Assembly (NCBI RefSeq): GCF_003626595.1
Contig: NZ_RBAK01000005.1
Span: 358,613 to 422,612 of the forward strand
Direction of reading: 5' to 3'
Source of the DNA: Micromonospora endolithica
GTDB taxonomy: Bacteria; Actinomycetota; Actinomycetes; Mycobacteriales; Micromonosporaceae
Length of the DNA stretch: 64,000 nt
The position numbers and the translations under genes were made by a program. This document shows positions 38,064 through 46,144 of this stretch, in pieces; within the stretch, counting starts at the first letter, position 1; each line of letters begins with the position of its first letter. Under the pieces are notes generated by a model. It did no database searches, was not told the origin of the DNA, and saw nothing but the letters and a program-made list of their open reading frames with translations.

Positions 38064-38121
38064 GTTGATCATGGGGTTGCCGTGCCGATCCGCTCTGGAG
38101 CACGGCAACCTCGTGATCAAC
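38064..38121 (+). terminator. Imperfect 22-bp inverted repeat after clpB
   Basis: Arms 38064-38085 and 38100-38121 pair at 20 of 22 positions around a 14-base loop. Each arm carries GTTGATCA and GGTTGCCGTGC. Likely the clpB terminator; its form also resembles a dispersed intergenic repeat. Confidence 0.6.
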
Positions 38122-38158
38122 AGGGTGGGTGGGGGTGCGGCGGGGAAGTAGGAGGGGC

Positions 38159-38530
38159 ATGTTCGGGATGGGGAAGAAGAAGGTCGGGCGGGACGTCGAG
38201 CTGTTGGCGGGGGCGGAGACGGTGGCGTTCGGGCCGGTGGGGATCGCCGGCACGACGCTGCCGGTGACCGAGGCGTACCGGCGGGTGGAGGCGGCGCTCG
38301 CCGACCACCCCGAGGACGTCCGCGAGCGGCTCGTCCGCCTGCTCGACGAGGGCTCCCCGGCCGGCAAGGTCTACGCGGCCACCCTGCTCGAACGCCTCGA
38401 CCCGGCCGCGGGCCGGCGGGCCTGGGAGACGCTGCGCGAGGACACCGCCGAGTTCGGCACCTTCACCGGCTGCGTCATGGGCCGGACCACCCTGCGCGAG
38501 TACGCCACCGACCGCCACACCGGAGCGTGA
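38159..38530 (+). CDS. Conserved hypothetical protein (123 aa), HEAT-like
   Basis: A 123-residue soluble protein. A basic start (MFGMGKKKVGRD) leads into ELLAGAETVAFGPVGIAGTT (short beta segment), then paired helices (AYRRVEAALADHPEDVRERL, AGKVYAATLLERLDPAAGRR), which look like HEAT/ARM-type units. It ends FGTFTGCVMGRTTLREYA. AGGAGGGG just upstream fixes ATG 38159. I do not recognise the family, and no neighbour predicts a function; it stands between clpB and the DUF4178 operon. Confidence 0.65.
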   Translation: MFGMGKKKVGRDVELLAGAETVAFGPVGIAGTTLPVTEAYRRVEAALADHPEDVRERLVRLLDEGSPAGKVYAATLLERLDPAAGRRAWETLREDTAEFGTFTGCVMGRTTLREYATDRHTGA

Positions 38531-38643
38531 CCCCTCCGCTGGCCCATTACCTCCGGTAGTCGGTTCGTCACCTGAAGACGCCAGGTTTCCCCAGGTGCGC
38601 GGGGTTGTTACCGTCTCCGCCGACGTACCTGGGGAGGTTGTCG

Positions 38644-39267
38644 GTGAACGGTTCGGTGGCGTATGTGCTGGCGGCGGTGGGTTGTCTCGTCGGCGTGGCC
38701 GGGGTGGTGGTCGCCGTCGTGGCCCTGCGCCGCTCCCGGTCCCGCCCGCCGGCCGCCAAGGCTCCGGAGGACCCGCTGCGGGACCGCGACTCGGACGCGC
38801 TGCGCGGCGACCCGCGCCGCCTGAAGCCCGGCGACATCGTCGAGATCCGGGGCGTGTCGTTCGCCGTGCGCGGCACGATCCGCCTGGTCGAGGGCGGCTG
38901 GAGCTGGGCCGAGCACCTGCTCGACGATGCCGGTGAGGTCCGCCGGTGGCTGTCGGTGGAGGAGGACCCGGAGCTGGAACTGGTGCTGTGGGCGGCCGAG
39001 CCGGGCGCGACGGTCACCCCGGGGGCGCCCACCCTCGACTTCGACGGCCGCCGCTACAGCTGGAACGAGTCGGGTCAGGCGCGGTACACCGCCGTCGGCA
39101 CCACCGGCCTGGACCCGAGCGGCACCATGCGCTACCACGACTACCAGGCGTCCGGCGGTGCGCGGCTCTCCTTCGAGGCGTACGGCGAGGCGGGCTGGGA
39201 GGTGGCCCGGGGCGAGAAGCTGCACCGGGCCGAGGTGATGATCTACCCGCAGGCAGAGGTGGGCTGA
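38644..39267 (+). CDS. DUF4178-domain membrane-anchored protein
   Basis: A 207-residue protein. One membrane helix at about 6-26 (YVLAAVGCLVGVAGVVVAVV) is followed by a basic RRSRSR stop-transfer stretch, which places the rest in the cytoplasm. The DUF4178 domain begins LKPGDIVEIRGVSFAVRGTI and continues WAEHLLDD and RWLSVEEDPELELVLW. It is the first gene of a tight plus-strand cluster: the next gene starts immediately after its stop. The role of DUF4178 is not known; it recurs with membrane-stress genes. GTG 38644 is chosen to begin just before the helix. Confidence 0.85.
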   Translation: MNGSVAYVLAAVGCLVGVAGVVVAVVALRRSRSRPPAAKAPEDPLRDRDSDALRGDPRRLKPGDIVEIRGVSFAVRGTIRLVEGGWSWAEHLLDDAGEVRRWLSVEEDPELELVLWAAEPGATVTPGAPTLDFDGRRYSWNESGQARYTAVGTTGLDPSGTMRYHDYQASGGARLSFEAYGEAGWEVARGEKLHRAEVMIYPQAEVG

Positions 39268-39774
39268 GTGCTCGTCACCCTGCACACCCCGTACGTCGAC
39301 ACCAGCGCCGCCGAGCTGAGCCTCGCCCTGGACGACGAGGAGCGGCCCGCGCTGCACGTGCTCGACCTCGACCTGCCCGGTGCGGTGCGGCTGCGGCTAC
39401 GGCTGCTCGGGGCCTCCCACCAGGTGGTGGTGCGCGCGTCCGGCACCACGCTGACCGAGACGGTGGCCTGCCTGCCCGGCCGCAGTCCCGACCTGCCCGG
39501 AGCGCTGCACGACGAGCGCACCGGTTACCGGTTCACCGCCGCCGTGCTGCGTCCCGACGGCGACGGTCTGGCCGAGCGGGTGGCCCGGCTCCGCGCCGAG
39601 CTGGCCGACGACCCGTACGCGCTGGTCGGCGTCTTCCCCGGTGACGTGGACGCGGTGACCGCCCTGTCGGTGCGTCCCGACCCGCCCGACGGCACCCTCC
39701 GCTGGCGCACCTGGCACGCGTACCCCCAGACCAACGAACTGGTCCTGACCGAAACGGTGGTGGCCCTGCGATGA
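39268..39774 (+). CDS. DUF2617 family protein
   Basis: A 168-residue soluble protein with the DUF2617 pattern: VTLHTPYVDTSAAELSLAL at the start, an arginine-rich strand VRLRLRLLGASHQVVV, a central FTAAVLRPDG and the closing TWHAYPQTNELVLTETVV. GTG 39268 directly follows the stop of the DUF4178 gene (TGAGTG), and its own stop overlaps the DUF4247 start. It therefore belongs to one coupled translational unit. Its biochemical function is unknown. Confidence 0.85.
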   Translation: MLVTLHTPYVDTSAAELSLALDDEERPALHVLDLDLPGAVRLRLRLLGASHQVVVRASGTTLTETVACLPGRSPDLPGALHDERTGYRFTAAVLRPDGDGLAERVARLRAELADDPYALVGVFPGDVDAVTALSVRPDPPDGTLRWRTWHAYPQTNELVLTETVVALR

Positions 39775-40196
39775 CGTACCGACGCTGGTTCCTGGTGGGT
39801 GTGGTGTTCGCCGTGATCGGCGCGCTGATCGCCGCGTTCGCCATCTTCTACGGCAACTTCTCGCCGCGCGGGTTCGTCGAGGACCGCTACCGCCGGGCCG
39901 CCGCGCAGGACATCGGCTCGGACGCGGTCGCGTTCACCAGCACCAAGAACCCGAGCACGGTGGCGCAGGAGGTCAGCGACGCCTGGAAGCCGGCCGACCA
40001 GTACGTCGACGGCAGCGGCGTGTACCTGCGTTACGACGACGACTCGGTGGTGATCCTGCCGCTCGCCGCCGGCTCGCTGATCCTGCTGGAACGACTGAAC
40101 ACCGCGTACCCGCGCTACCACTCCACGGTCGGCAGCCACTGGGGTTGGGGGCGGGGGAACACCGTCCGGGGCGGCGGCCCCGGCAGCGGCAAGTAG
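39771..40196 (+). CDS. DUF4247 family membrane protein
   Basis: A 141-residue protein. A single N-terminal helix (about 6-26, FLVGVVFAVIGALIAAFAIF) anchors an outside domain (GFVEDRYRRAAAQDIGSDAV, SKNP-like STKNPSTVAQEVSDAWKPAD, VYLRYDDDSVVILPL). It ends with a Gly/Ser-rich tail. These features fit DUF4247. Its ATG overlaps the DUF2617 stop (ATGA). It may be exported via its uncleaved helix. Role unknown. Confidence 0.85.
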   Translation: MTYRRWFLVGVVFAVIGALIAAFAIFYGNFSPRGFVEDRYRRAAAQDIGSDAVAFTSTKNPSTVAQEVSDAWKPADQYVDGSGVYLRYDDDSVVILPLAAGSLILLERLNTAYPRYHSTVGSHWGWGRGNTVRGGGPGSGK

Positions 40197-40238
40197 ACCC
40201 GGGCCCGCCCCACCGAACGAATCCCCTGGAGCATCCCT

Positions 40239-40661
40239 GTGCAGACCCTCGTCACCGACCTGTTGGTCACCCTCGCCTACGGCGTGGTCGGCATCGTCCT
40301 CATGGGCATCGGCTACGTCCTGGTCGACGTGGCCACCCCCGGCAAGCTCCACGAGCTGATCTGGAACGAGCGCAACCGCAACGCCGCGCTGCTGCTCGCC
40401 TCCAACCTGGCCGGCGTGGGCGTCATCGTGGTCGCCGCGATCGCCGCCAGCGAGGACGACTTCGTGCTCGGACTGGTCGGCGCGGCCGCGTACGGGATCC
40501 TCGGCCTGGTCATCATGGCCGCCGGGTTCCTGCTGCTCGACGCCGCCACCCCCGGGCGGCTGGGGGAGATCCTGGTGGACCCGGAGCCGCACCCGGCGGT
40601 CTGGGTGTCGGCCGTCGTCCACCTCGCCTCCGGCGCGATCATCGCCGCCGCGATCAGCTGA
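40239..40661 (+). CDS. DUF350 (YjfL-like) membrane protein
   Basis: A 140-residue integral membrane protein with four helices in two similar halves, each with a Gly-rich helix and a D-x-A-T-P-G motif (LVDVATPGKLHELIWNE and LLDAATPGRLGEILVD). This duplicated pattern is the DUF350/YjfL signature. In E. coli yjfL sits in an operon with a PspA-like gene and a glutathionylspermidine-synthase-like gene, a context that parallels the polyamine-synthase-like gene here. GTG 40239 gives the first helix intact. Its stop overlaps the next start (TGATG). Confidence 0.88.
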   Translation: MQTLVTDLLVTLAYGVVGIVLMGIGYVLVDVATPGKLHELIWNERNRNAALLLASNLAGVGVIVVAAIAASEDDFVLGLVGAAAYGILGLVIMAAGFLLLDAATPGRLGEILVDPEPHPAVWVSAVVHLASGAIIAAAIS

Positions 40662-41422
40662 TGGCCGACGCGAAGAACGCCCTGGGCTGGGGTATCGGTC
40701 TCCTGGTGCTGGCCGGCGTCGTCGTCGGGATCTCGGTCACCGGGAACGACGGCGACGGCACCGCCGTCCTGCCGCCCACCGCCACCCAGCGCACCGACAC
40801 CGTGCCGATCCTGCGCAGCGCCTTCGAGAGTCAGGGCGTCTGCTACGGCTGGCGGTTGACCCGTGGGTACGGCGGCGATCCGATCAGCGTCGGCTCCAAC
40901 CTCGGTGACGGGATCCCGGCGGCGGAGGACCCGCGCTGCCCGCGCTGGGTCGAGGTGGTCGGCCGGGTCACCTACACCCTGGAGAGCAGCGAGGCCGACG
41001 ACCGCGCCACGGTGGATGTCGACGGATCGGCGGACTTCCCGGCCACCGACCTGATCCTGATCGAGCGGGGACTGGAGCGGTTCGACCTGGCCCCCGACGC
41101 GTTCGTCGACGACCCGGGATGGGCGGTCACCCGGGCCGCCGTCACCCTGCCGCTGCTGGTCGCCGAGCGGGGCAGGGCCGAGTTCGCGCCGGTCGCCACC
41201 GCCGCGCCGGCCGCCCCGCCGGCGCCGCTCGCCGACGCCGGCAGCGACCTGTGGCGGGACCGCCGGGGCTGGCTGATCGGCGCGGCGGTGCTGCTGCTGA
41301 TCACCGCGCTGCTGGTCACCGTCGGCCTGGTGCAGCGCCGCCGGCAGCGGGCCGCGCCGCCCGCCGTCCCGGTGCACCGCGCCGGGAAGGACCCGTCGAG
41401 GCGTACGCCGGAGCGGGCGTGA
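40661..41422 (+). CDS. Two-TM protein with external domain, unknown
   Basis: A 253-residue protein. An N-terminal helix (about 7-25, ALGWGIGLLVLAGVVVGIS) and a C-terminal helix (about 203-225, WLIGAAVLLLITALLVTVGL) enclose an extracytoplasmic domain of about 170 residues containing GVCYGW and DPRCPRWVEV, perhaps a disulfide. Basic residues follow the second helix. I recognise no domain. ATG 40661 overlaps the DUF350 stop, and the stop overlaps the start of the synthase-like gene. The tight coupling argues that it is a structural partner of that membrane system. Confidence 0.75.
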   Translation: MADAKNALGWGIGLLVLAGVVVGISVTGNDGDGTAVLPPTATQRTDTVPILRSAFESQGVCYGWRLTRGYGGDPISVGSNLGDGIPAAEDPRCPRWVEVVGRVTYTLESSEADDRATVDVDGSADFPATDLILIERGLERFDLAPDAFVDDPGWAVTRAAVTLPLLVAERGRAEFAPVATAAPAAPPAPLADAGSDLWRDRRGWLIGAAVLLLITALLVTVGLVQRRRQRAAPPAVPVHRAGKDPSRRTPERA

Positions 41423-42984
41423 CCGTCGACGCGCCGGCCCGGTGGCGGCTGGCCCGCGCCACCGTGCTGGCCGCGGTCTTCGTGTGCGCGGCCTGCGGGC
41501 TGGTGTACGAGCTGGCCCTGGTCGCGCTCGGCAGCTACCTGATCGGCGACACGGTCGGGCAGGCGTCGATCGTGCTCGGGGTGATGGTCTTCGCGATGGG
41601 GGTCGGGGCGCTGGCCGCGAAGCCGTTGCAGTCCCGGGCCGCCGCCGCGTTCGCCGCGGTCGAACTGGTCCTGGCGCTGCTCGGCGGCCTTTCCGTACTC
41701 GGCCTGTACGCCGCGTTCGCCTGGCTGGACCTCTACGGCCCGGCGCTGGTGGCGACGGCGTTCGTGCTGGGCCTGCTGATCGGCGCGGAGATTCCGCTGC
41801 TGATGGTGCTGCTGCAACGGATCCGCGAGCAGTCCGCCGGCAGCGCGGTGGCGGACCTCTTCGCCGCCGACTACGTCGGCGCGCTGCTCGGCGGCCTGGC
41901 CTTCCCGTTCCTGCTGCTGCCGATCTTCGGCCAGCTCAAGGGCGCCCTGGTGGTCGGTGCGGTGAACGCCGTCGCCGGGGTCGCCCTGGTCTTCACCGTC
42001 TTCCGCCGGGAGCTGAGCCGGCGGGCACGCGTCGCGCTCACCGCCGGCTCCGTCGTGGTGGCGCTCTGCCTGGGGTACGCGTGGCTGACCGCCCGCGACT
42101 TCGAGGTGACCACCCGGCAGCAGTTGTACCGCGATCCGGTGGTGCACGCCGAACGCAGCCGCTACCAGGAGATCGTGCTCACCCGCTCGGTCGCCGAGCC
42201 GGGCCGGACCGGCGCCACCGACCTGCGGTTGTTCCTCAACGGTGACCTCCAGTTCTCCTCGGTGGACGAGTACCGCTACCACGAGGCGCTGGTGCACCCG
42301 GTGCTGAACGGAACGCGCGGCGAGGTGCTGGTGCTCGGCGCCGGCGACGGGCTGGCCGTCCGGGAACTGCTGCGCTACCCGGACATCCGCCGGATCACCG
42401 TGGTGGACCTCGACCCGGCCGTGGTGGCGCTGGCCCGCGCCGAGCCGCAACTGCGCCGGCTCAACGCCGGGGCGCTCGACGACCCCCGGGTACGCGTGGT
42501 GCACGCCGACGCGTTCGGCTGGCTGCGTACCGCCACCGACCGGTTCGACGCGGTGGTGGCGGACCTGCCGGACCCGGACGAGACGGCCACCGCGAAGCTC
42601 TACACGGTCGAGTTCTACGCGCTGGTGAAACGGGTGCTCGCCGAGGCCGGGCGGCTGGTGGTGCAGTCCGGTTCCCCGTACTTCGCGCCCCGGTCGTACT
42701 GGTCGATCGAGGCGTCGCTGCGGGAGGCCGGGTTCGCGGTCACGCCGTACCACGTGGACGTGCCCTCCTTCGGCGACTGGGGCTTCCTGCTCGCCGCCCC
42801 GGGTAGCGCGCCGCCCGTCCTGACGCTGCCGCCCGACGCGCCGGCGCTGCGCTTCCTGGACGCGGACACCCTGGCCGCCGCCGGTGCGTTCCCGGCCGAC
42901 CGGGACCGGGTGGACGTGTCGGCCTCGACGCTGCTGCGGCCCCGGGTGCTGGAGTACGCGCGCACGGAGTGGCGCGGCTACTGA
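41419..42984 (+). CDS. Membrane-anchored spermidine-synthase-like protein
   Basis: A 521-residue protein. The first 210 residues form about six or seven helices (LVYELALVALGSYLIGDTV, VLGVMVFAMGVGALAAKPL, FVLGLLIGAEIPLLMVLL). The C-terminal half is a spermidine-synthase-type methyltransferase fold: RYQEIVLTR, LFLNGDLQFSSVDEYRYHEA, VLVLGAGDGLAVRELLRYP (GAGDG at about 305-309), VVDLDPAVVALA, DAFGWL and VADLPDPDE. Such proteins are labelled polyamine aminopropyltransferases, but the substrate is unproved, and no SpeD gene lies in the window to make decarboxylated AdoMet. GTGA overlap with the preceding gene. Confidence 0.88.
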   Translation: MTVDAPARWRLARATVLAAVFVCAACGLVYELALVALGSYLIGDTVGQASIVLGVMVFAMGVGALAAKPLQSRAAAAFAAVELVLALLGGLSVLGLYAAFAWLDLYGPALVATAFVLGLLIGAEIPLLMVLLQRIREQSAGSAVADLFAADYVGALLGGLAFPFLLLPIFGQLKGALVVGAVNAVAGVALVFTVFRRELSRRARVALTAGSVVVALCLGYAWLTARDFEVTTRQQLYRDPVVHAERSRYQEIVLTRSVAEPGRTGATDLRLFLNGDLQFSSVDEYRYHEALVHPVLNGTRGEVLVLGAGDGLAVRELLRYPDIRRITVVDLDPAVVALARAEPQLRRLNAGALDDPRVRVVHADAFGWLRTATDRFDAVVADLPDPDETATAKLYTVEFYALVKRVLAEAGRLVVQSGSPYFAPRSYWSIEASLREAGFAVTPYHVDVPSFGDWGFLLAAPGSAPPVLTLPPDAPALRFLDADTLAAAGAFPADRDRVDVSASTLLRPRVLEYARTEWRGY

Positions 42985-43073
42985 GGCGGCCGTTTCGGCG
43001 GGTCCGCCCGTCTCGACCTGCCTCGGTGGCCGGAAGTCGATACGGTGTCACCGCGATCTAGGGAAGGAGAATC

Positions 43074-43847
43074 GTGGTCGATCCCCACCACAACGCACCA
43101 GCTCGGGTACGCCCGCGCGAGGTGACCATTTCCAGCTACCTGCTCATGTTCTACGCCGCCCTGGCGCTGCTCGGGCTGATCGTCGCGCTCACCACCATCG
43201 GTACCGTCCAGGATGTCTATTCGGATGCCTACGCCGGCAGCGACATGGAAGGTACTGAAGGGGTCATCGCCGTCGTCGGCATCGGTGCCGGTGTAGTCAG
43301 CCTGCTCTTCGCCATCGGCTTGGTGGTGCTGGCCCTGCTCAACATGCGGGGCAAGAACGGCGCCCGCATCACCACCTGGGTGGTCGGCGGCATCGCGCTC
43401 TGCTGCACCGGCTTCGGCCTGCTCGGCAGCTCGCTGGGCAACTCGATGGGTGGCCAGACGTCGGGCGACGTGCCGAGCCAGGAGGAGATCCAGCGGCGGG
43501 TCGAGGACGCCCTGCCGTCCTGGTACGGGCCGGTCAACACGCTGCTCGGGGTGCTGAGCGTCCTGGCGCTGCTGGCGGCGCTGATCCTGTTGGCCCTGCC
43601 GAAGGCCAACGAGTTCTTCCGCAAGCAGCAGCAGGGCTGGGAGCCGCCGGTTCCCGGCGCGTCCTACCCGGGCCACCCGCAGGCATCCGGCGAGCCGGGC
43701 TACCCGCAGACCCCGGGCTACCCGCAGTCCTCCGGGGAACCCGGTTACCCGCCGCCGCCCGGCCAGCCGGGCACCGGCTCCGCCTCCGGCGGCCCGGAGC
43801 AGCCCGGTACGGACCGCCCCGGTCAGAACCCGCCGCCGGTGAGTTGA
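43074..43847 (+). CDS. Four-TM membrane protein with Pro/Gly/Tyr-rich tail (copy 1)
   Basis: A 257-residue protein. Four helices lie at about 20-45, 62-88, 98-122 and 154-178 (YLLMFYAALALLGLIVALTT, VIAVVGIGAGVVSLLFAIGL, ITTWVVGGIALCCTGFGLL, LLGVLSVLALLAALILLAL). The last 65 residues are a repeated P-G-Y unit (GEPGYPQTPGYPQSSGEPGY). It resembles the next protein in topology and tail, so the two are probably tandem paralogues. GTG 43074 follows GGGAAGGAGA. Function unknown; a cell-envelope or septal role is only a guess. Confidence 0.7.
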   Translation: MVDPHHNAPARVRPREVTISSYLLMFYAALALLGLIVALTTIGTVQDVYSDAYAGSDMEGTEGVIAVVGIGAGVVSLLFAIGLVVLALLNMRGKNGARITTWVVGGIALCCTGFGLLGSSLGNSMGGQTSGDVPSQEEIQRRVEDALPSWYGPVNTLLGVLSVLALLAALILLALPKANEFFRKQQQGWEPPVPGASYPGHPQASGEPGYPQTPGYPQSSGEPGYPPPPGQPGTGSASGGPEQPGTDRPGQNPPPVS

Positions 43848-43917
43848 CGCACCGGTAACGGCGACGCCGACGGTCCCTCCGAGTAGGTTGCATCCACACC
43901 TACCGGAGGGACTCGTC

Positions 43918-44559
43918 GTGTCGTACCCCGATCAGGCACCGGCCCGTCGACCGGCGGTGGTGACCCTCGCCGTCGCCCTGCTCGCGGTGATGGCGGTGGC
44001 CGCGCTCGGGTACGCCGTCGCCGGCCTGCTCACCATCGCCGGCACCGTCGACGCCCTCCGGTCGGCCGCCGCCGGCACCTCCGCCCGCCCCGACGACGTC
44101 GACGGCGTGGTCGCCCTGCTGTGGATCTCCGGGGTTGCCTCGGCGGTGGTCAGCGTGCTGGCCGCGCTGCTGCTCGTCGGTCTGGCCGTCGGCCTGCGCG
44201 CCGGGCGGCCGGGTGCCCGGGTGGGCACCTGGGTGGTGGCCGGTCTGGGCATGCTGCTCGGCTGCTGCTCCCTCGCCGTGCAGGCCGGCCAGCGGCTGGT
44301 CCCGCTGCGACTGGGTGAGGACGAGCGGGGTGCCGCCGAGGTGATCGCCCTCGTCGCCGACGCGTACCCGGGCTGGTGGATCCCGCTCGGCGCGGGGCTT
44401 TCGGTGGGCCAGGTGCTCGGCTACGTTGTGGTGGCCGTACTGCTGGCGCTGCCGGCGGCCAACACGTGGTTCCGCCGGCGTCCGGCCACCCAGCCCGCCC
44501 CGTACGCCTACCCGCAGCCCCCGGGGACGCCGCCCGCGCCCCCGTACCCGCCGAGGTGA
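43918..44559 (+). CDS. Four-TM membrane protein with Pro-rich tail (copy 2)
   Basis: A 213-residue protein and likely paralogue of the preceding one. It has a short cytoplasmic start (VSYPDQAPARRPAVV), four helices (about 14-40, 60-88, 96-120 and 152-176) and a Pro/Tyr-rich tail (APYAYPQPPGTPPAPPYPPR). A CGGAGGG ribosome site precedes GTG 43918. It lies 70 bases after copy 1 with a near-identical spacing pattern, which suggests a local duplication with divergence. Ten bases separate it from the SDR gene. Confidence 0.7.
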   Translation: MSYPDQAPARRPAVVTLAVALLAVMAVAALGYAVAGLLTIAGTVDALRSAAAGTSARPDDVDGVVALLWISGVASAVVSVLAALLLVGLAVGLRAGRPGARVGTWVVAGLGMLLGCCSLAVQAGQRLVPLRLGEDERGAAEVIALVADAYPGWWIPLGAGLSVGQVLGYVVVAVLLALPAANTWFRRRPATQPAPYAYPQPPGTPPAPPYPPR

Positions 44560-44569
44560 GGACCAGCCC

Positions 44570-45379
44570 GTGCCGCTCGACCAGCCGACCACCGAGCGAC
44601 GGGCGTTGATCACCGGGGCGACCGCCGGCATCGGTGCGGCGTTCGCCCGCCGGCTGGCCGCCGACGGCTGGCACCTGGTGCTGGTCGCCCGGGACGCCAC
44701 CCGACTCGACGAACACGCGGCCGAGCTGACCGCCCGGCACGGTCACCAGGTGGAGACCCTTCCCGCCGATCTGTCCACCGACGACGGCTGCGCGGTGGTG
44801 GAACGGCGGCTCGCCGACGGGTCCCCGGTGGAACTGGTGGTCAACAACGCGGGCATCAGCCTGAACAAGCCGTTCCTCCGGTCGACCGTCGAGGACGAGG
44901 CACGACTGCTGCGGTTGAACGTGCACGCGGTCATGCGGTTGACCCTCGCGGCCCTGCGTACGATGACCGAACGGCGCCACGGGGCAGTGATAAATGTCTC
45001 TTCGGTTGCGGGATTCGGGGCGGTCATGCCGGGCTCGACATACTCCGCCAGCAAGGCCTGGGTCACCAACTTCAGTGAGTCCGTCGGCCAGTCCGCCCGC
45101 CCCTTCGGCGTACGCGTGATGGCGCTGTGCCCCGGTTACACCCGCACCGAATTCCACTCGCGAGCCGGCATCGACATGTCGAAGACTCCCGAGTGGATGT
45201 GGCTGCGAGCCGACGACGTGGTCGACGAAGCCCTTCGTGACCTGCGGAAAGGCAAGCTGGTCAGCATTCCGGCCTGGAAGTACAAGCTCGCCGTGGCGGG
45301 CCTGCGGCACGCGCCCCGGCGGCTGCTCGACGTGGTGTCCCGGGACACCCGCGGCCGGATCGGCCGGGACGAGCGCTGA
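44570..45379 (+). CDS. Short-chain dehydrogenase/reductase
   Basis: A 269-residue SDR. The nucleotide site is ALITGATAGIGAAFARRLAA; the N-N-A-G motif is LVVNNAGIS. The catalytic residues are in INVSSVAGFG (Ser) and STYSASKAW (Tyr-x3-Lys). VMALCPGYTRTEF closes the site. The helix between Ser and Tyr, and the YKLAVAGL C-terminus, suggest the group of SDRs annotated as ketoreductase/YdfG-like. Substrate cannot be named. The GTG start follows GAGGTGAGGA. It is likely co-transcribed with the preceding membrane gene. Confidence 0.85.
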   Translation: MPLDQPTTERRALITGATAGIGAAFARRLAADGWHLVLVARDATRLDEHAAELTARHGHQVETLPADLSTDDGCAVVERRLADGSPVELVVNNAGISLNKPFLRSTVEDEARLLRLNVHAVMRLTLAALRTMTERRHGAVINVSSVAGFGAVMPGSTYSASKAWVTNFSESVGQSARPFGVRVMALCPGYTRTEFHSRAGIDMSKTPEWMWLRADDVVDEALRDLRKGKLVSIPAWKYKLAVAGLRHAPRRLLDVVSRDTRGRIGRDER

Positions 45380-45383
45380 CCCA

Positions 45384-45400
45384 CCGGCTCCCGGAGCCGG
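45384..45400 (+). terminator. Short hairpin after the SDR gene
   Basis: A 7-bp stem CCGGCTC (45384-45390) with GAGCCGG (45394-45400) starts five bases after the stop; an alternative longer pairing (CCACCGGC with GCCGGTGG, 45381-45424) is possible. Moderate support. Confidence 0.4.
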
Positions 45401-45547
45401 CGGTCCGATCCCTTCCGCCGGTGGCCCGACACGCGGACCGCAGTCGCGCAGCGTAGCCGTCCATCGCCACTCATCTCATCGCCCGCAGGGCTGACCCGGG
45501 TGGACCCCACACCCGGCTCCCAGCGTCGAGCAGTACGCTCTATCGCC

Positions 45548-46087
45548 ATGGGGGCCCACGACGACCTGCGTAAATTCATTAGCGACCTGGCTGTGGTGCA
45601 CGGCCGTGTGGTGCTCTCCTCGGGCCGCGAGGCGGAGTGGTACGTCGATCTGCGGCGCGTCACGCTCCATCACCAGGCGGCACCACTGGTCGGTCAGGTG
45701 ATGCGTGACCTGACCGCAGACTGGGCATACGACGCGGTGGGTGGCCTGACCCTGGGCGCCGATCCGGTCGCCGTCTCGATGCTGCACGCGGCGTCCGGGA
45801 CGGACCGTCCACTGGACGCCTTCGTGGTCCGCAAGGCGGGTAAGGCGCACGGCCTGCAACGCCGGATCGAGGGCCCGGACGTGGCCGGGCGGCGGGTTCT
45901 GGCGGTGGAGGACACCTCCACCACCGGCGGAAGCGTGTTGACCGCGGTCGAAGCCCTTCGTGAGGCCGGGGCCGAGGTGGTGGGTGTGGCGGTTATTGTT
46001 GATCGAGGCGCCGGCGACGCGGTGCGAGCCGCCGGATTGCCGTATCGGGCGGCCTATACGTTGGCTGACCTCGGCCTTGTGGCCTAA
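45548..46087 (+). CDS. pyrE: Orotate phosphoribosyltransferase
   Basis: A 179-residue enzyme that joins orotate and PRPP to make orotidine 5'-phosphate in pyrimidine synthesis. The PRPP-binding loop is VLAVEDTSTTGGSVLTA (about 117-133); the start HDDLRKFISDLAVVHGRVVL and the catalytic-loop region FVVRKAGKAHGLQRRIEG fit PyrE. No ribosome site is seen before ATG 45548. A TACGCT -10-like hexamer (45534-45539) ends eight bases before it, suggesting a nearly leaderless mRNA. It stands apart from other pyr genes. Confidence 0.9.
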   Translation: MGAHDDLRKFISDLAVVHGRVVLSSGREAEWYVDLRRVTLHHQAAPLVGQVMRDLTADWAYDAVGGLTLGADPVAVSMLHAASGTDRPLDAFVVRKAGKAHGLQRRIEGPDVAGRRVLAVEDTSTTGGSVLTAVEALREAGAEVVGVAVIVDRGAGDAVRAAGLPYRAAYTLADLGLVA

Positions 46088-46105
46088 AAGTTTACCGATT
46101 CGGAT

Positions 46106-46119
46106 CTGCTGATATGCAG
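46106..46119 (+). promoter_or_regulatory. Candidate ArsR-family operator
   Basis: CTGC-TGATAT-GCAG, an AT-centred inverted repeat in otherwise GC-rich sequence, 26 bases before the ArsR-family start. ArsR operators are usually imperfect and AT-rich in the middle. Short arms make this a weak call. Confidence 0.35.
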
Positions 46120-46144
46120 GCGGATCGATGCTCATGGTGGAAGG

